From contig NZ_CP032311.1 of the NCBI RefSeq assembly GCF_004803755.1, forward strand, positions 5,420,001 to 5,484,000: DNA of 64,000 nucleotides, in the 5' to 3' direction. Shown here one piece after another: positions 1 to 11,618 of the stretch. The position numbers were made by a program, and so were the translations under genes. The first letter of the stretch is position 1; the number at the start of each line of letters is the position of its first letter. This DNA comes from Pseudomonas sp. DG56-2. Its GTDB lineage: Bacteria; Pseudomonadota; Gammaproteobacteria; Pseudomonadales; Pseudomonadaceae. Under the pieces are notes generated by a model that worked only from the letters and a program-made list of their open reading frames with translations, ran no database searches and had not been told where the DNA came from.

Positions 1-1150
1 CCATGCCCGAGGCTTTCGGTGCGGTCTGGATAATACCGGCGTCCGGGTTGGCTTCCATCAGCCGAACCAGGCTGGTCAAACATTCGCCACTCATCACGCT
101 GTCGGCGTCGAGCACCACCATGTAACGGTAGTCGCTGCCCCAGCGCCGGCAAAAGTCATCAAGGTTGCCGCTTTTGCGTTTGACGCGACGGCGACGGCGA
201 CGGTAGAAGATCCGCCCGAAGCCCTTGGCCTCGCGGCACACCTCCAGCCACGCCTGTTGCTCGGCAACGGCGATATCGGTGTCGTTGGTATCGCTGAGGA
301 CGAAGAAGTCGAAGCGGTCCAGGTCACCGGTAGCGGCGACCGACTCGAAAGTCGCCCGCAGGCCGGCAAATACCCGAGGCACATCTTCGTTGCAGATCGG
401 CATGACAATGGCGGTACGCGCGCCAGCCTCGATGGGCTCGTTACCGGCACTGCTGCCGGAAATACGGTACTTGTCGCGACCGGTCAACAGTTCGAGAAAG
501 CCCATCAGCGCGGTCCAGAACCCTGCCGACACCCAGCAAAAGAGGATGCCGAACAGAATCAGGATGCTGGTTTGCAAAGCGTACGGCCAGACCTGAGTAG
601 CCGTCTGCAACAGCGGCTGACGGGTGATTTCGTCGAGATCGACAAACGACCAACCCTGATACGGCAGGATGCCTTTCATGTACCAGCCGGCAACGATCGT
701 CTGGCCCAGCATCAGCGCCAGCAGAATATAGCGGCGCAGGGAGCCGACCCAGCGCCAGCGCGCCTTGGGCAGCTCGCGCTTGACCGGGGCGGGAGCATTG
801 GTGCGGCCGGTCAGACGCCGCCAGCCTCGGATCAGAATATTGGTACGCCATGGCTCGGGAATCACCCGGGTACGGCGAATCGGCGGCGTAGCCTTGAGGC
901 AGATACGACCGCTGCCATCCACCGCCAGCATCTCGGCTTCTTGCATCTGCTGGGCACTGGTCAGGGTCAGGCGCTCTCCCACCGAAGCTTGCACGGCTTC
1001 GGCTTCAGCAATGGCCGGTTGGCCCGACAAGCGTTGATGCAGTTCGCTGAACGACGTGCAGCTGGCAAGTTCTGCCCGCTGCTCGTCGCTCATTGGTAAG
1101 TGGGCCAGGTACTCGCTGAGCGATTCTGGCCGTGCTTGAGAATTACTCAT
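1..1150 (-). CDS. opgH: Glucans biosynthesis glucosyltransferase H, N-terminal 383 codons (3' end outside window)
   Basis: Inner-membrane family 2 glycosyltransferase that polymerises UDP-glucose into the backbone of osmoregulated periplasmic glucans and exports it. The frame stays open from the ATG at 1150 to the window edge. A cytosolic N-terminus is followed by hydrophobic segments at about residues 141-160 and 193-222. The GT2 core then starts with [11 protein letters not shown] (246-256), and a DAD metal-site motif lies at 348-350 (VVLDADS). The start codon overlaps the stop of opgG as ATGAGTAA, which suggests translational coupling. A very basic run of eight Arg/Lys/Val residues near 317-326 is typical of the family. 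The C-terminal half lies off the window, so completeness cannot be judged. The call is firm. Confidence 0.95.
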   Translation of the reverse strand, partial: MSNSQARPESLSEYLAHLPMSDEQRAELASCTSFSELHQRLSGQPAIAEAEAVQASVGERLTLTSAQQMQEAEMLAVDGSGRICLKATPPIRRTRVIPEPWRTNILIRGWRRLTGRTNAPAPVKRELPKARWRWVGSLRRYILLALMLGQTIVAGWYMKGILPYQGWSFVDLDEITRQPLLQTATQVWPYALQTSILILFGILFCWVSAGFWTALMGFLELLTGRDKYRISGSSAGNEPIEAGARTAIVMPICNEDVPRVFAGLRATFESVAATGDLDRFDFFVLSDTNDTDIAVAEQQAWLEVCREAKGFGRIFYRRRRRRVKRKSGNLDDFCRRWGSDYRYMVVLDADSVMSGECLTSLVRLMEANPDAGIIQTAPKASGM

Positions 1151-2858
1151 CGGCAGGCAACTGGTAGCTCCAGGTCTCGGTCAACACCTGTTCGGTGGTG
1201 GCCGGTGTCCCGGTGGTGGATGCCGCATCGGCGGCTGGTTGCTCGGCAGGCTTCTCGGCCTTGGCAGACTTGGCCGCAGCCTTATCCTGTTTAGTCGGTT
1301 TCGCAGGTTTGGCAGGTTCGACCGGAACGTCACGCAGCAGCGCCGCACGCATTTCCACGGACTTGCTCGGGTCTTTGACCTTCATCCGCAAGGTCAGGCG
1401 CCAGCCTTTGATTTCCGGGTTGTAACGCAAGTTGTTTTCGACCAGCTCAGCGTTGTCGCCGATGCTGACCTGGCTGCGCACGGCAGTATCTTCGGGCAGT
1501 TTGGCAAGCACCGGGCCTTCGAAGTCGACCAGAAATGCAACGCTGCCATCCGCTTCGCGAATCAGGTTGGACTGCTTCACGTCACCAGTGGAACGCAGGG
1601 TCTGTTTGACCCAGCCCAGGTTCGGTGAGTGGAACTCGGACTCATCGATAGTCCAGTGTAGACGGTAGGCGTACTCGAACGGTGTGCCTGGCTCCGGCAG
1701 TTTTTCCGGACTCCAGAACGCAACGATATTGTCGTTGGTTTCATCGGCGGTCGGAATCTCGACCAGGTCTACAGTACCTTTGCCCCAGTCACCCACCGGC
1801 TCGATCCAGGCACTTGGGCGCTTCTGATAGTTGTCATCGAGGTCTTCGAACTGGCTGAATTCACGCTGGCGCTGAAGCAGGCCGAATCCACGCGGGTTTT
1901 CGACGCTGAAATTGCTCACTGCCAGGTGTTTCGGGTTGTTCAGTGGGCGCCACAGCCATTCACCGTTGCCAGCATGAATCGACAGACCTTCGGAGTCATG
2001 CAGGGCCGGACGATAGTTAGGCACTTTCGATGGCTGGTTACCGCCGAACAGGAACATGCTGGTCAGTGGCGCGATACCCAAGCGGCTGACGTGGTCACGC
2101 AGGAACACCTTGGACTTGACGTCGACAATGGTGTCGCTGCCTGGACGCAGGGTCAGCTTGTAGGCACCGGTGGAACGCGGCGAGTCGAGCAGCGCGTAGA
2201 TAACCAGGTGCTTGTCGGCAGGCTTGGGCTTTTCGATCCAGAACTCGGTAAAGCGCGGGAATTCTTCGCCGGACGGCAACGCGGTGTCGATGGCCAGGCC
2301 ACGAGCGGACAAACCATAGACATGGCCCTTGCCGACCACGCGGAAATAGCTGGCGCCAAGCAGGGTCATGATTTCATCCTGCTTGTCGGCCTTGTTGATC
2401 GGGTACAGGACACGAAAGCCTGCGTAGCCGAGGTTCTCGGTGGCCTTTGGATCGAATTTCACGTTACCGAAGTCAAAGCGACTCATGTCGTATTTGATCT
2501 CTTCGACGGTGGTCGCGGTAACTTCGTTGATTTTCACCGGCGTGTCGAAATGCATGCCCTGGTGGTAGAAGGACAATTTGAACGGCGTCTTGTCCTTGGC
2601 CCACTCAGCTTTTTCCGTGAGGAAACGGATCTGCTGGTAATCACCGTATTTCATATCACGGAACACCGCCGGCAGATTGCTCTTCGGCGCTTCGTACTTC
2701 TGTCCGGCAAGATCCTTCGCCTTGGTTGCAACGTCATCAAGGTTGAACGCCCAGAGCTGGCCAGTGCCAAACAGGCCTACCAGCGTCGCGCCGGCCAGCA
2801 AGGCCTTGCGCAAGCGGATGCCGGGGGTTCTTGGTGCATTACAGGAACTTACAATCAC
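1143..2858 (-). CDS. opgG: Glucans biosynthesis protein G, periplasmic
   Basis: Periplasmic beta-sandwich protein needed to make or branch osmoregulated periplasmic glucans; partner of OpgH. The 571-residue product starts at GTG with a GAGGGTAG ribosome site about 4 bases upstream. A signal peptide occupies roughly residues 1-37 (a basic stretch, then the hydrophobic run [15 protein letters not shown], cleaved near QLWA-F). The mature part carries family blocks such as [15 protein letters not shown] and RPSAWIEP. It is longer than the roughly 510 residues of the E. coli protein because of an Ala/Lys/Pro-rich low-complexity stretch at about 513-560, just before the final [12 protein letters not shown] segment. 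The stop overlaps the opgH start. First gene of the opgGH operon. Confidence 0.95.
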   Translation of the reverse strand: MIVSSCNAPRTPGIRLRKALLAGATLVGLFGTGQLWAFNLDDVATKAKDLAGQKYEAPKSNLPAVFRDMKYGDYQQIRFLTEKAEWAKDKTPFKLSFYHQGMHFDTPVKINEVTATTVEEIKYDMSRFDFGNVKFDPKATENLGYAGFRVLYPINKADKQDEIMTLLGASYFRVVGKGHVYGLSARGLAIDTALPSGEEFPRFTEFWIEKPKPADKHLVIYALLDSPRSTGAYKLTLRPGSDTIVDVKSKVFLRDHVSRLGIAPLTSMFLFGGNQPSKVPNYRPALHDSEGLSIHAGNGEWLWRPLNNPKHLAVSNFSVENPRGFGLLQRQREFSQFEDLDDNYQKRPSAWIEPVGDWGKGTVDLVEIPTADETNDNIVAFWSPEKLPEPGTPFEYAYRLHWTIDESEFHSPNLGWVKQTLRSTGDVKQSNLIREADGSVAFLVDFEGPVLAKLPEDTAVRSQVSIGDNAELVENNLRYNPEIKGWRLTLRMKVKDPSKSVEMRAALLRDVPVEPAKPAKPTKQDKAAAKSAKAEKPAEQPAADAASTTGTPATTEQVLTETWSYQLPADE

Positions 2859-3080
2859 GAGCTACCCTCGCCGAAAACAGATCAAAAAACCAACGGCCAG
2901 CGACATATGCCAAGTTGGCGAGCACTGTTCGGACTCCGAAAGGGCGCAATGATTCCCCAAACGGTTCCGGCAGTCTCGAGTCAGAGTGGAACGAACCTAC
3001 GAACGCAGGCCCACATAGCGCGCGATTATCCAGCAGGCTGCGTTACAACGCATCAGGGCCAGCAAACTATTTATGCTACA

Positions 3081-3115
3081 AAACCCCTTGTTTTCGCGCA
3101 AACAGGGGTTTTTTG
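3081..3115. terminator. Bidirectional intrinsic terminator between dtd and opgG
   Basis: The inverted repeat AACCCCTTGTTT / AAACAGGGGTT (one bulged T) has a T-run on its right flank (3109-3114) and an A-run on its left (3080-3083), so it can end transcripts on either strand. It lies just downstream of the leftward dtd gene, so ending the pip-dtd transcript is its most likely use. Confidence 0.75.
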
Positions 3116-3118
3116 CCT

Positions 3119-3556
3119 TCATATTTGTAACATAAATGTTACGGGGCCATCATTGACCAGGTGCACCTGCATGTCCGCCCCAAACTGACCGCTGGCAACG
3201 GTGGGGTGTTGGACTTGAGCCTGGGCCAATAAATAGTCGAAAAGCTCTGCACCGAGTGCAGGTGTCGCCGCGGTGGAAAAACTCGGGCGCAAACCGCTCT
3301 GGGTATCAGCGGCCAGGGTGAACTGCGATACCAGCAAAAGACCGCCAGCAACGTCCTTGAGGGAAAGATTCATCTTGCCTTGAGGGTCACTGAACACCCG
3401 GTAGTTAAGCAGCTTGTGCAACAGCTTGTCGGCGTGAGCGCGGGTATCATCCGGCTCAACGGCAACCAGTACCAACAGTCCCTGGTCGATTGCACCTACA
3501 GTCTTGCCCTCGACATCTACCCGCGCGCCACGCACGCGTTGCAGCAGGCCCTTCAT
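3119..3556 (-). CDS. dtd: D-aminoacyl-tRNA deacylase
   Basis: Cytosolic proofreading enzyme that hydrolyses D-aminoacyl-tRNA (and glycyl-tRNA-Ala) to recycle tRNA. The 145 residues match the usual length. The SQFTLAA block (about 77-83) and the C-terminal NDGPVTF block, which carries the Gly-cisPro pair, are both present; these form the chirality-selecting active site across the dimer. The ATG overlaps the stop of the upstream pip gene as ATGA, so the two are probably translated together. A bidirectional hairpin follows immediately. Confidence 0.95.
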   Translation of the reverse strand: MKGLLQRVRGARVDVEGKTVGAIDQGLLVLVAVEPDDTRAHADKLLHKLLNYRVFSDPQGKMNLSLKDVAGGLLLVSQFTLAADTQSGLRPSFSTAATPALGAELFDYLLAQAQVQHPTVASGQFGADMQVHLVNDGPVTFMLQI

Positions 3557-4524
3557 GCTTCTTCCAAAGGCAAGTCGAGCAGGCGCCGGGCCATCTGGTC
3601 TGCGGCACGGACCAAGGCGTCAGTGATACCAGGCTCCGAAGCTGCGTGCCCTGCATCGCGAATAACTTTCAGCTCACTGTTCGGCCAGGCTTGATGCAGC
3701 TCCCAGGCGTTGTCCAGCGGACAGATAACATCATAGCGACCGTGCACGATGACGGCCGGCAGGTGAGCAATCTTTGGCATGTCACGAATCAACTGGTTCG
3801 GCTCAAGGAACGCATTATTGGTGAAGTAATGGCATTCGATGCGGGCGATCGACAGCGCGCGCTGAGGTTCGGAGAAACGGTCGACGACCAGCGGATTGGG
3901 ACGCAGGGTTGCGGTGCGCCCTTCCCAGGTCGACCAGGCCTTGGCGGCATGCATCTGGGCAATCTGATCGTTGCCGGTCAGGCGTTTGTGGAATGCCTCC
4001 ACCAGATCACCGCGCTCTTCGGCAGGAATCGGCGCGATGTAGTCTTGCCAGTAATCCGGGAACAGGCGGCTAGCGCCAGCCTGGTAGAACCATTCGATTT
4101 CTTGCTTACGGCACAGGAAGATCCCACGCAGGATCAGGCCATGCACACGCTCCGGATGAGTCTGGGCATAGGCCAGCGATAGGGTAGAACCCCAGGAACC
4201 GCCAAACAGCACCCATTTGTCGATCCCCAAGTGCTTGCGGATGCGCTCCAGGTCTTCGACCAGATGCCAGGTGGTGTTGTTCTCGAGGCTGGCATGAGGG
4301 GTCGAACGCCCACAGCCCCGCTGATCGAATGTGATGATGCGGTACAGGTTCGGATCAAAGTAGCAACGGCTTTGCGCATCGCAGCCTGCTCCTGGCCCGC
4401 CATGGATGAAAACCACCGGCAGACCTTCCGGAGAACCACTTTCATCGACATACAGTACATGTGGAGCTTCCACGGCCAGATCGTGCCGGGCGTAGGGTTT
4501 GATCTGCGGGTACAAGGTCTGCAT
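3553..4524 (-). CDS. pip: Proline iminopeptidase
   Basis: Alpha/beta-hydrolase (peptidase family S33) that removes N-terminal proline from peptides in the cytosol. The 323-residue product has the oxyanion-hole HGGPG motif, the GGSWGS nucleophile elbow, and downstream GRYDVICP and AGHAASEPG segments carrying the catalytic Asp and His. The ATG at 4524 was chosen because GGAG lies 7 bases upstream and homologues begin [11 protein letters not shown]; the frame itself stays open to 4626. It overlaps dtd by ATGA. Confidence 0.94.
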   Translation of the reverse strand: MQTLYPQIKPYARHDLAVEAPHVLYVDESGSPEGLPVVFIHGGPGAGCDAQSRCYFDPNLYRIITFDQRGCGRSTPHASLENNTTWHLVEDLERIRKHLGIDKWVLFGGSWGSTLSLAYAQTHPERVHGLILRGIFLCRKQEIEWFYQAGASRLFPDYWQDYIAPIPAEERGDLVEAFHKRLTGNDQIAQMHAAKAWSTWEGRTATLRPNPLVVDRFSEPQRALSIARIECHYFTNNAFLEPNQLIRDMPKIAHLPAVIVHGRYDVICPLDNAWELHQAWPNSELKVIRDAGHAASEPGITDALVRAADQMARRLLDLPLEEA

Positions 4525-4655
4525 TACGCACTCCGTGTGGAAATTATTCTGCCGTGGGGCATCATAAACCTGAATTGCGCTTAGAGCATGTACCTGAAGT
4601 GGTGTTGCGGCTCTATCGCCGGACAAACGCGCTCCGACACCGGCCAGATAGTCCA

Positions 4656-4680
4656 GTGGGAGCGGGCTTGCCCGGCAATG
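4656..4680 (+). repeat. REP-type element (half unit)
   Basis: GTGGGAGCGGGCTTGCCC followed by GGCAATG: the Pseudomonas REP core GGGCTTGCCC with its usual GTGGGAGC lead. It sits in the pip-hutG gap, just past the hutG stop. The rest of that 159-base gap shows no further gene. Confidence 0.6.
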
Positions 4681-4683
4681 TCG

Positions 4684-5487
4684 TCAGTCCGAATAACGCT
4701 CCTGCCCCCAGGCCAGTATGGTCTCAAGCAACTGCTTTAACACCACTTGTGTCGGCTGCGCCAGGTCTTCGCGGTACTTGAACGGCTCCACCTCCTCCAT
4801 GTACGTGCTCTGCGCCAACTCCAGTTGCACCGCATGAATGTTGTTGGCTGGATCGCCATAGTGCCGAGTGATGTGCCCGCCCTTGAAGCGACCATTGAGA
4901 ACATGACTGTAACGTTCGGCCTTGGCGCAAACACCTTGTAGACGCCCGGCCAGTTGCGGATCACAACTGGCGCCGTTGAAGGTGCCAAGGTTGAAGTCCG
5001 GCAGCTTGCCGTCAAACAGATGCGGGATATGCGAACGAATCGAGTGGGCATCCCAGAGCAGCGCATAGCCAAACTGCTCGCGCATGCGTGCCAGCTCGCG
5101 GCGTATGGTGTCGTGATAAGGGCGCCAGATACCCTCGAGGTATTCCGCGCGTTCTTCAACAGAAGGCTCTTTGCCCGCCTGAAACAGCGGTTCACCCTCG
5201 AACAACGTGGCGGGGTAAAGACCGGTCGTGGCTCCGGCATAGAGCGGTTTGTCGTCGTCCGGGCGGTTCAGGTCGATGACAAAGCGCGAGTACTCGGCAG
5301 CCACCACGCTGGCCCCCAGCTCACGGGCAAAATCATAGAGCTGCGGAATGTGCCAGTCGGTATCGGGCAAGCTTTGCGCCTGCGCCACCAGGCCGGCCTT
5401 GACCACTGGGGTCAGACGCAGGCCAGCGTGGGGCATGCTGATCAGCAGCGGCAAACGACCCTGATGAAAACTCAGTACCTTGTCCAT
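4684..5487 (-). CDS. hutG: N-formylglutamate deformylase
   Basis: Last step of the five-step histidine pathway: N-formyl-L-glutamate to glutamate and formate. The 267-residue product has the N-formylglutamate amidohydrolase fold with SMPHAG near residue 18 (metal ligand His), the VIDLNRP block and LLWDAHSI (second metal His). The ATG at 5487 follows a strong AAGGAGGA ribosome site by 4 bases. The open frame extends further upstream but overlaps hutI there and looks non-coding. Last gene of the hutU-H-T-I-G operon, 10 bases after hutI. Confidence 0.95.
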   Translation of the reverse strand: MDKVLSFHQGRLPLLISMPHAGLRLTPVVKAGLVAQAQSLPDTDWHIPQLYDFARELGASVVAAEYSRFVIDLNRPDDDKPLYAGATTGLYPATLFEGEPLFQAGKEPSVEERAEYLEGIWRPYHDTIRRELARMREQFGYALLWDAHSIRSHIPHLFDGKLPDFNLGTFNGASCDPQLAGRLQGVCAKAERYSHVLNGRFKGGHITRHYGDPANNIHAVQLELAQSTYMEEVEPFKYREDLAQPTQVVLKQLLETILAWGQERYSD

Positions 5488-5497
5488 TAATCCTCCT

Positions 5498-6703
5498 TCA
5501 GCTGAAAATTTCCTGGCCAAGGCGCACGACCCGCTTGGACAGGTCCCCGCCGAGCCAATAGCACAGATCCGCCGGCCGCTCGATCTGCCAGGCAACGAAG
5601 TCGGCGACCTTGCCCACTTCCAGCGAACCATGACTATGCCCCAATCCCAGTGCGGTGGCGGCATGGGTAGTTGCACCGGCCAGGGCTTCTTCCGGCGTCA
5701 TGCGGAACAGCGTGCAGGCCATGTTCAGCATCAAACGCAGCGAAAGCGCGGGCGAGGTGCCGGGGTTCAAGTCACTGGCAATGGCAATTTTCACACCGTG
5801 TTTACGCAGTGCATCCATCGGCGGCAGTTGCGTCTCGCGCAGAAAATAAAACGCCCCGGGCAACAACACCGCGACCGTACCAGCTGCTGCCATGGCAATC
5901 GCATCATCTTCGGTCATGAACTCCAGATGATCAGCCGACAGTGCCTGATAGCGCGCAGCCATGCTCGAGCCCGCCAACGACGACAATTGCTCCGCATGCA
6001 GCTTCACCGGCAGGTTCAACTCACGGGCCTTGATGAAAACCCGCTCGACCTGGGCCGGTGAAAACGCCAGGTATTCGCAAAAGGCATCCACGGCGTCAAC
6101 CAGCCCTTCAGCCGCCAGGGCTGGAAGCATCTCATCGCAGATATGCGCAATGTAGTCATCGGAGCGGTCTTTGTATTCAGGCGGCAAGGCATGAGCCGCC
6201 AGGCACGTACTGCGTACCGTCACCGGTAATTCTTCACCCAGGCGACGAATAACCTTGAGCATCTTGCGCTCGCTGGCAAGGTCCAGGCCGTAGCCGGACT
6301 TGATCTCCAGCGTGGTAACGCCATCGCGCATCAAGGCCTGGACCCGCTGGCGAGCACTGGCGAACAGTTCATCCTCACTGGCCGCACGGGTCGCCCTTAC
6401 GGTGCTGGCAATACCGCCACCCTGCGCGGCGATTTCAGCATAACTGACGCCTTGCAGGCGCTGCTCGAACTCACCGCTGCGATTGCCACCGAACACCGAA
6501 TGCGTGTGACAGTCGATCAGCCCTGGGGTGACCCAGGCATTGCCCAGGTCCACCGTTCTGTCGGCCGCGATGGCCGGCAGCGACTGGCGCGGGCCGATCC
6601 ACTCGATACGGCCAGCGCTGGTGACGATAGCCGCGTCCTCAATGCTCGAGTAGGTGCCTTGGGCCATGCTCGCCACGTGGCAGTGCTGCCAGAGGGTTTT
6701 CAT
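5498..6703 (-). CDS. hutI: Imidazolonepropionase
   Basis: Third step of histidine degradation: 4-imidazolone-5-propionate to N-formimino-L-glutamate. The 401-residue amidohydrolase-superfamily protein carries the metal-binding DCHTHS motif near residue 68, the KLHAEQ block (metal His and Glu) and [10 protein letters not shown] (metal Asp). Length and motifs are normal for the family. It lies between the permease gene and hutG with short gaps, so it is part of the leftward hut operon. Confidence 0.96.
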   Translation of the reverse strand: MKTLWQHCHVASMAQGTYSSIEDAAIVTSAGRIEWIGPRQSLPAIAADRTVDLGNAWVTPGLIDCHTHSVFGGNRSGEFEQRLQGVSYAEIAAQGGGIASTVRATRAASEDELFASARQRVQALMRDGVTTLEIKSGYGLDLASERKMLKVIRRLGEELPVTVRSTCLAAHALPPEYKDRSDDYIAHICDEMLPALAAEGLVDAVDAFCEYLAFSPAQVERVFIKARELNLPVKLHAEQLSSLAGSSMAARYQALSADHLEFMTEDDAIAMAAAGTVAVLLPGAFYFLRETQLPPMDALRKHGVKIAIASDLNPGTSPALSLRLMLNMACTLFRMTPEEALAGATTHAATALGLGHSHGSLEVGKVADFVAWQIERPADLCYWLGGDLSKRVVRLGQEIFS

Positions 6704-6718
6704 GCAGTGTCTCCGTTT

Positions 6719-8128
6719 CTAGCGCTGAAGTTGTGAAGGGTCCTGGGCCAAAGCAGCCTCGGCTTTCGCCGCCCGCGGCTTGCACCACAGCAGGTAAGAG
6801 GCAACCAGGAACAATACCCAGACTACGCCGACCAGCAGTGCGGCCTGAGTTTCAGGGAAGTAACCAAGCACGCCGAATACAAACAGCATGAAGGCTATCG
6901 CTGCCGCCGGACCATAGGGCCAGAACGGCACCGGGAATTTCAGTTCGGCCACTTCTTCACGGCTCATGCTGCGACGCATGGCAACCTGGGTCACCAGAAT
7001 CATCAGCCAGACCCACACCGTAGCAAAGGTTGCGATCGAAGCGATCAGCAGGAATACGTTTTCCGGGATCAAGTAGTTGAGCACAACGCCGCCGAGCAAT
7101 GCCGCACCCATGACCAGTACGGTCATCCACGGTACACCGTGACGAGAGATTTTCGCGAAGCCTTTGGGCGCATGTCCCTGTTGGGCCAGGCCGTACATCA
7201 TCCGTCCGGCGCCAAAGATATCGCTGTTGATCGCCGACACCGCTGCCGAAATCACCACGATATTCAATACCGTCGCCGCCGAGCCGATTCCCAGGTTGCT
7301 GAAAATCTGCACGAACGGGCTACCTTGGCTGCCAATCTGTGGCCACGGGTACAAGCACATCAGCACGAACAGGGTCAGCACATAGAACAGCAGGATGCGC
7401 ATTGGAACGGCATTGATTGCCTTGGGAATGACGCGCTGCGGATCTTTAGCCTCACCAGCGGTGATACCGATGATTTCGATGCCGCCAAAGGCGAACATCA
7501 CCACCGCGAACGAGGCAATCAGACCGCCGATGCCGTTAGGCATGAAGCCGCCATGATCGAACAGGTTGCTGATACCGACTGCGTGCTCCGCACTGGCATT
7601 GCTAAGACCGAAGGCCATGATGCCGAAGCCGGCCAAGATCATTGCCACAATAGCGGCGACCTTGAGCAACGACAGCCAGAACTCCATTTCACCGAAGACC
7701 TTGACGTTGCACAGGTTCAGGCCGCCAATCAGGAAAACAATCCCCAGCACCCAGATCCAGCGGGCGACCTCGGGAAACCAGAAGCCCATATAGATGCCGA
7801 ATGCGGTGACATCGGCCAGGCACACAATGATCATCTCGAAGGCGTAGGTCCAGCCCAGGATAAAGCCCGACATGGGCCCCAGGTAGGTGCTGGCGTAGCT
7901 GCCGAACGAGCCGGATACCGGGTTGTGCACGGCCATTTCGCCCAGGGCGCGCATGACCATGAATACCGCTGCGCCGCCAATCAGGTACGCCAGCAGTACC
8001 GCTGGGCCGGCCATCTGGATGGCGGCGGCCGAACCGTAGAACAGGCCGGTGCCGATTGCCGACCCCAGTGCCATGAAGCGAATGTGACGCGCGGTAAGCC
8101 CGCGCTTGAGACCTTCTGCTTGTTGCAT
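6719..8128 (-). CDS. hutT: Histidine permease, amino acid-polyamine-organocation family
   Basis: A 469-residue inner-membrane permease with about 12 hydrophobic segments. The N-terminus carries the amino-acid permease signature ([22 protein letters not shown]), and [17 protein letters not shown] follows. The family is the proton-coupled AAT/ProY group. Histidine as substrate is inferred from its place inside the hut operon between hutH and hutI; proline-type specificity cannot be excluded from sequence alone. The ATG follows AAGGA by 7 bases, and that ribosome site sits in an A-rich AAC-AAA-AAT-AAG run (8135-8148) that could be a Crc/Hfq target. Confidence 0.85.
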   Translation of the reverse strand: MQQAEGLKRGLTARHIRFMALGSAIGTGLFYGSAAAIQMAGPAVLLAYLIGGAAVFMVMRALGEMAVHNPVSGSFGSYASTYLGPMSGFILGWTYAFEMIIVCLADVTAFGIYMGFWFPEVARWIWVLGIVFLIGGLNLCNVKVFGEMEFWLSLLKVAAIVAMILAGFGIMAFGLSNASAEHAVGISNLFDHGGFMPNGIGGLIASFAVVMFAFGGIEIIGITAGEAKDPQRVIPKAINAVPMRILLFYVLTLFVLMCLYPWPQIGSQGSPFVQIFSNLGIGSAATVLNIVVISAAVSAINSDIFGAGRMMYGLAQQGHAPKGFAKISRHGVPWMTVLVMGAALLGGVVLNYLIPENVFLLIASIATFATVWVWLMILVTQVAMRRSMSREEVAELKFPVPFWPYGPAAAIAFMLFVFGVLGYFPETQAALLVGVVWVLFLVASYLLWCKPRAAKAEAALAQDPSQLQR

Positions 8129-8182
8129 GTCACGTCCTTATTTTTGTTCTGGTCGTGAAAATGATCGGGCTGTTTCGACAAC

Positions 8183-8252
8183 CATCGCGGGGCCGGCGCG
8201 CTCTCCCTGCAGCAGGAGCGGGCTTGCCCCGCGATGGGCCGCAATGCGGCCC
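8183..8252. repeat. REP-type palindromic element between hutT and hutH
   Basis: CATCGCGGGGC (8183-8193) pairs with GCCCCGCGATG (8226-8236), enclosing a GGAGCGGGCTT core. A second hairpin GGGCCGC-AAT-GCGGCCC (8236-8252) follows. It lies inside the hut operon just after the hutH stop, where such hairpins can protect the upstream message or dampen distal expression. Confidence 0.75.
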
Positions 8253-8260
8253 CGAAGGAT

Positions 8261-9793
8261 TTACAGACTAGGCAGGACCTTGGCCGGCAGCAGACCGGTG
8301 AGGGAGCCTTCGGCCAGGAGGGCTATAGCGGCCTCGATGTCCGGGGCGAAGAAGCGGTCTTTCTCGTAGAAAGCAACTTTGCCGCGCAGAGCCTGGCGGG
8401 CCTGCTCCAGCTTCGGCGAAGTTTTCAGGCCTTCGCGCAGGTCCAGGCCTTGCGCAGCAGCCAGCCACTCGACTGCAAGTACACCACGGGTGTTCTCAGC
8501 CATTTCCCATAGACGCTTGCCAGCAGCCGGCGCCATCGACACGTGATCTTCCTGGTTGGCCGAAGTCGGCAGGCTGTCGACGCTGTGCGGGTGAGCCAGG
8601 GCCTTGTTCTCACTGGCCAGGGCGGCAGCGGTTACCTGCGCGATCATGAAGCCGGAGTTAACCCCACCATTGGCCACTAGGAACGGCGGCAGTTGCGACA
8701 TGTGCTTGTCCATCATCAACGAGATGCGACGCTCGCTCAGCGAACCGATTTCAGCAATCGCCAGTGCCATGTTGTCCGCCGCCATGGCGACCGGCTCGGC
8801 GTGGAAGTTGCCACCGGAGATCACATCGCCTTCTTTGGCGAATACCAGCGGGTTGTCGGAGACTGCGTTAGCTTCGATGACCAGTACGTCGGCGGCCTGG
8901 CGCAATTGAGTCAGACAGGCGCCCATGACTTGCGGCTGACAGCGCAGCGAGTACGGATCCTGGACCTTGCCGCAGTTCTGATGGGAGGCCGAAACTTCAC
9001 TGCCATCACCTAGCAGGTCACGGTAGCAGGCAGCCGAGTCGATCTGGCCACGCTGACCGCGAGCTTCGTGGATACGCGCATCGAATGGCGAGCGTGAGCC
9101 CAGGACAGCTTCAACAGTCAGCGCACCAATCGACGTCGCAGCGGCGAACAAGTCTTCTCCTTCAAATAGACCGCGCAAGGCGTAAGCAGTGGATGCCTGG
9201 GTACCGTTGAGCAGTGCCAGACCTTCCTTGGCGGCCAGGGTCAGCGGTTCAAGACCGGCTACGGCCAGCGCCTCTGTGGCCGACAGCCATTGACCGTTGT
9301 GACGGGCCTTGCCTTCACCGAGCAGCACCAACGACATATGTGCCAGTGGCGCCAGGTCACCCGAAGCACCCACAGAGCCTTTGAGCGGGATGTGCGGATA
9401 GACCTCGGCGTTGATCAGGGCAATCAACGCATTGATGACTTTGCGGCGAATACCGGAGAAACCACGGCTCAGGCTGTTGACCTTGAGCACCATGATCAGG
9501 CGCACCAAGGCATCGTCGATGGGCTGGCCAACACCTGCCGCGTGTGACAGCACCAGCGAACGCTGCAGATTTTCCAGGTCGTGGCTGGCGATACGGGTCG
9601 AGGCCAGCAGGCCAAAACCGGTATTGATGCCATAGGCGGTACGGTTTTCCGCCAGAATCTGCTCAACGCAGGCAACGCTGTCGTCGATCTGCTGGTCAGC
9701 GCTGGCGTCCAGCTTGATTTTCACCGGCTGCTTGTAGATCGCTCGCAGTTGAGCCAGGGTCAGGGTGCCAGGCTTGAGGGTCAATTCAGTCAC
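8261..9793 (-). CDS. hutH: Histidine ammonia-lyase
   Basis: First step of histidine degradation: L-histidine to trans-urocanate and ammonia. The 510-residue product has the Ala143-Ser144-Gly145 triad in [12 protein letters not shown], which cyclises into the MIO electrophile, and the catalytic-loop tyrosine in [10 protein letters not shown]. The start is taken as GTG at 9793, preceded by GGAG; this gives [11 protein letters not shown], the usual Pseudomonas N-terminus, whereas the longer open frame to 9850 adds unconserved residues. It follows hutU after 67 bases. Confidence 0.96.
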   Translation of the reverse strand: MTELTLKPGTLTLAQLRAIYKQPVKIKLDASADQQIDDSVACVEQILAENRTAYGINTGFGLLASTRIASHDLENLQRSLVLSHAAGVGQPIDDALVRLIMVLKVNSLSRGFSGIRRKVINALIALINAEVYPHIPLKGSVGASGDLAPLAHMSLVLLGEGKARHNGQWLSATEALAVAGLEPLTLAAKEGLALLNGTQASTAYALRGLFEGEDLFAAATSIGALTVEAVLGSRSPFDARIHEARGQRGQIDSAACYRDLLGDGSEVSASHQNCGKVQDPYSLRCQPQVMGACLTQLRQAADVLVIEANAVSDNPLVFAKEGDVISGGNFHAEPVAMAADNMALAIAEIGSLSERRISLMMDKHMSQLPPFLVANGGVNSGFMIAQVTAAALASENKALAHPHSVDSLPTSANQEDHVSMAPAAGKRLWEMAENTRGVLAVEWLAAAQGLDLREGLKTSPKLEQARQALRGKVAFYEKDRFFAPDIEAAIALLAEGSLTGLLPAKVLPSL

Positions 9794-9860
9794 GTTAATG
9801 CTCCGTACTCGTGAGGCGTATCCGCCCGCATAGATATCAGTATCAACCAATTACCGCAGA

Positions 9861-11540
9861 TCAGCCGGTGATCATCGGCAGGTTCAAGCCTTGTTCCTTG
9901 GCGCAGTCGATGGCGATCTGGTAACCGGCATCGGCGTGACGCATGACACCGGTGGCCGGGTCGTTATGCAGGACGCGGGCGATACGCTCGGCCGCTTCGT
10001 CGGTACCGTCGCAGACGATGACCATGCCCGAGTGCTGGGAGAAGCCCATGCCCACGCCACCACCGTGGTGCAGCGAAACCCAGGTGGCGCCGCTGGCGGT
10101 GTTGAGCAGGGCGTTGAGCAGCGGCCAGTCGGAGACTGCATCGGAGCCGTCCTGCATGGCTTCGGTTTCGCGGTTAGGGCTGGCCACCGACCCCGAATCC
10201 AGGTGGTCGCGACCGATGACGATCGGCGCCGACAGCTCGCCGCTGCGCACCATTTCGTTGAACGCCAGGCCAAGCTTGGCGCGCAGGCCCAGGCCTACCC
10301 AGCAGATACGCGCTGGCAGACCCTGGAAGCTGATGCGCTCGCGGGCCATGTCCAGCCAGTTGTGCAGGTGGGCATCGTCGGGGATCAGTTCCTTGACCTT
10401 GGCGTCGGTCTTGTAGATGTCTTCGGCATTGCCCGACAGCGCGGCCCAGCGGAACGGACCGATACCCCGGCAGAACAGCGGACGGATGTAGGCCGGTACG
10501 AAGCCTGGGAAGTCGAAGGCATTGCTGACGCCTTCTTCCTTGGCCATCTGTCGAATGTTGTTGCCGTAGTCGAAGGTCGGCACGCCTTGCTTCTGGAACT
10601 CGAGCATGGCTTGGACATGAACGGCCATGGACTGTTTGGCCGCCTTGACCACGGCAGCAGGCTCGGTCTGGGCGCGGTCGCGGTACTGCTCCCAGGTCCA
10701 GCCGGCTGGCAGGTAGCCGTTGAGCGGGTCGTGGGCGCTGGTCTGGTCGGTGACCATGTCCGGGCGCACGCCACGCTTGACCAGTTCAGGCAGGATTTCT
10801 GCCGCGTTGCCCAGCAGGGCAATGGAGATGGCCTTGCCTTCGGCGGTGTACTGGGCGATACGCGCCAGGGCATCGTCGAGGTCCTTGGCTTGCTCGTCGA
10901 CATAACGGCTGCTGAGGCGGAAATCGATACGGCTCTGCTGGCATTCGATGTTCAGCGAGCAGGCGCCGGCGAGGGTCGCCGCCAGTGGCTGGGCGCCGCC
11001 CATGCCGCCGAGGCCCGCGGTCAGTACCCACTTGCCCTGGAGGCTGCCGTTGTAGTGCTGGCGACCGGCTTCGACGAAGGTTTCGTAGGTGCCCTGGACG
11101 ATGCCCTGGCTACCGATGTAGATCCAACTGCCGGCTGTCATCTGGCCGTACATGGCCAGGCCCTTGGCATCCAGTTCGTTGAAGTGTTCCCAGTTGGCCC
11201 AGTGTGGCACCAGGTTGGAGTTGGCGATCAACACGCGCGGGGCGTTGCTGTGGGTCTTGAACACGCCTACCGGCTTGCCCGACTGAACCAGCAGGGTTTC
11301 GTCATCGTTGAGGTTGGTCAGGCTCTCGACGATTTTGTCGTAGCACTCCCAGTTACGCGCGGCACGGCCAATGCCACCGTAGACCACCAGCTCTTTCGGG
11401 TTCTCGGCAACTTCCGGGTCGAGGTTGTTCATCAGCATGCGCAGGGGCGCTTCGGTCAGCCAGCTTTTGGCGGTGAGCTTGTTGCCGCGTGCTGCGCGGA
11501 TTTCGACGTCACGGAATTTTTTGAAGTTGTTGTCGGTCAC
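9861..11540 (-). CDS. hutU: Urocanate hydratase
   Basis: Second step of histidine degradation: urocanate to imidazolonepropionate, using tightly bound NAD+ as electrophile. The 559-residue product has the glycine-rich nucleotide-binding stretch [12 protein letters not shown] and the [18 protein letters not shown] block with the conserved active-site Cys region. The start is GTG at 11540 with AGGAGC about 10 bases upstream. First gene of the hutU-H-T-I-G operon, behind the sigma-54-type promoter and HutC operator at 11619-11653. Codons 3-6 read ACAACAAC, resembling a Crc/Hfq catabolite-repression motif. Confidence 0.97.
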   Translation of the reverse strand: MTDNNFKKFRDVEIRAARGNKLTAKSWLTEAPLRMLMNNLDPEVAENPKELVVYGGIGRAARNWECYDKIVESLTNLNDDETLLVQSGKPVGVFKTHSNAPRVLIANSNLVPHWANWEHFNELDAKGLAMYGQMTAGSWIYIGSQGIVQGTYETFVEAGRQHYNGSLQGKWVLTAGLGGMGGAQPLAATLAGACSLNIECQQSRIDFRLSSRYVDEQAKDLDDALARIAQYTAEGKAISIALLGNAAEILPELVKRGVRPDMVTDQTSAHDPLNGYLPAGWTWEQYRDRAQTEPAAVVKAAKQSMAVHVQAMLEFQKQGVPTFDYGNNIRQMAKEEGVSNAFDFPGFVPAYIRPLFCRGIGPFRWAALSGNAEDIYKTDAKVKELIPDDAHLHNWLDMARERISFQGLPARICWVGLGLRAKLGLAFNEMVRSGELSAPIVIGRDHLDSGSVASPNRETEAMQDGSDAVSDWPLLNALLNTASGATWVSLHHGGGVGMGFSQHSGMVIVCDGTDEAAERIARVLHNDPATGVMRHADAGYQIAIDCAKEQGLNLPMITG

Positions 11541-11618
11541 GGAAATGGCTCCTAAGCAATCAGTCCAGAGCAACCCAGGCATTGGGTGTGTCATGGGGCT
11601 CATACAAACACATCTTTA

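Noticed and set aside
9891..11555. Long open frame on the plus strand opposite hutU
   Set aside because: Mirrors hutU codons and has no family features; typical of GC-rich antisense frames.
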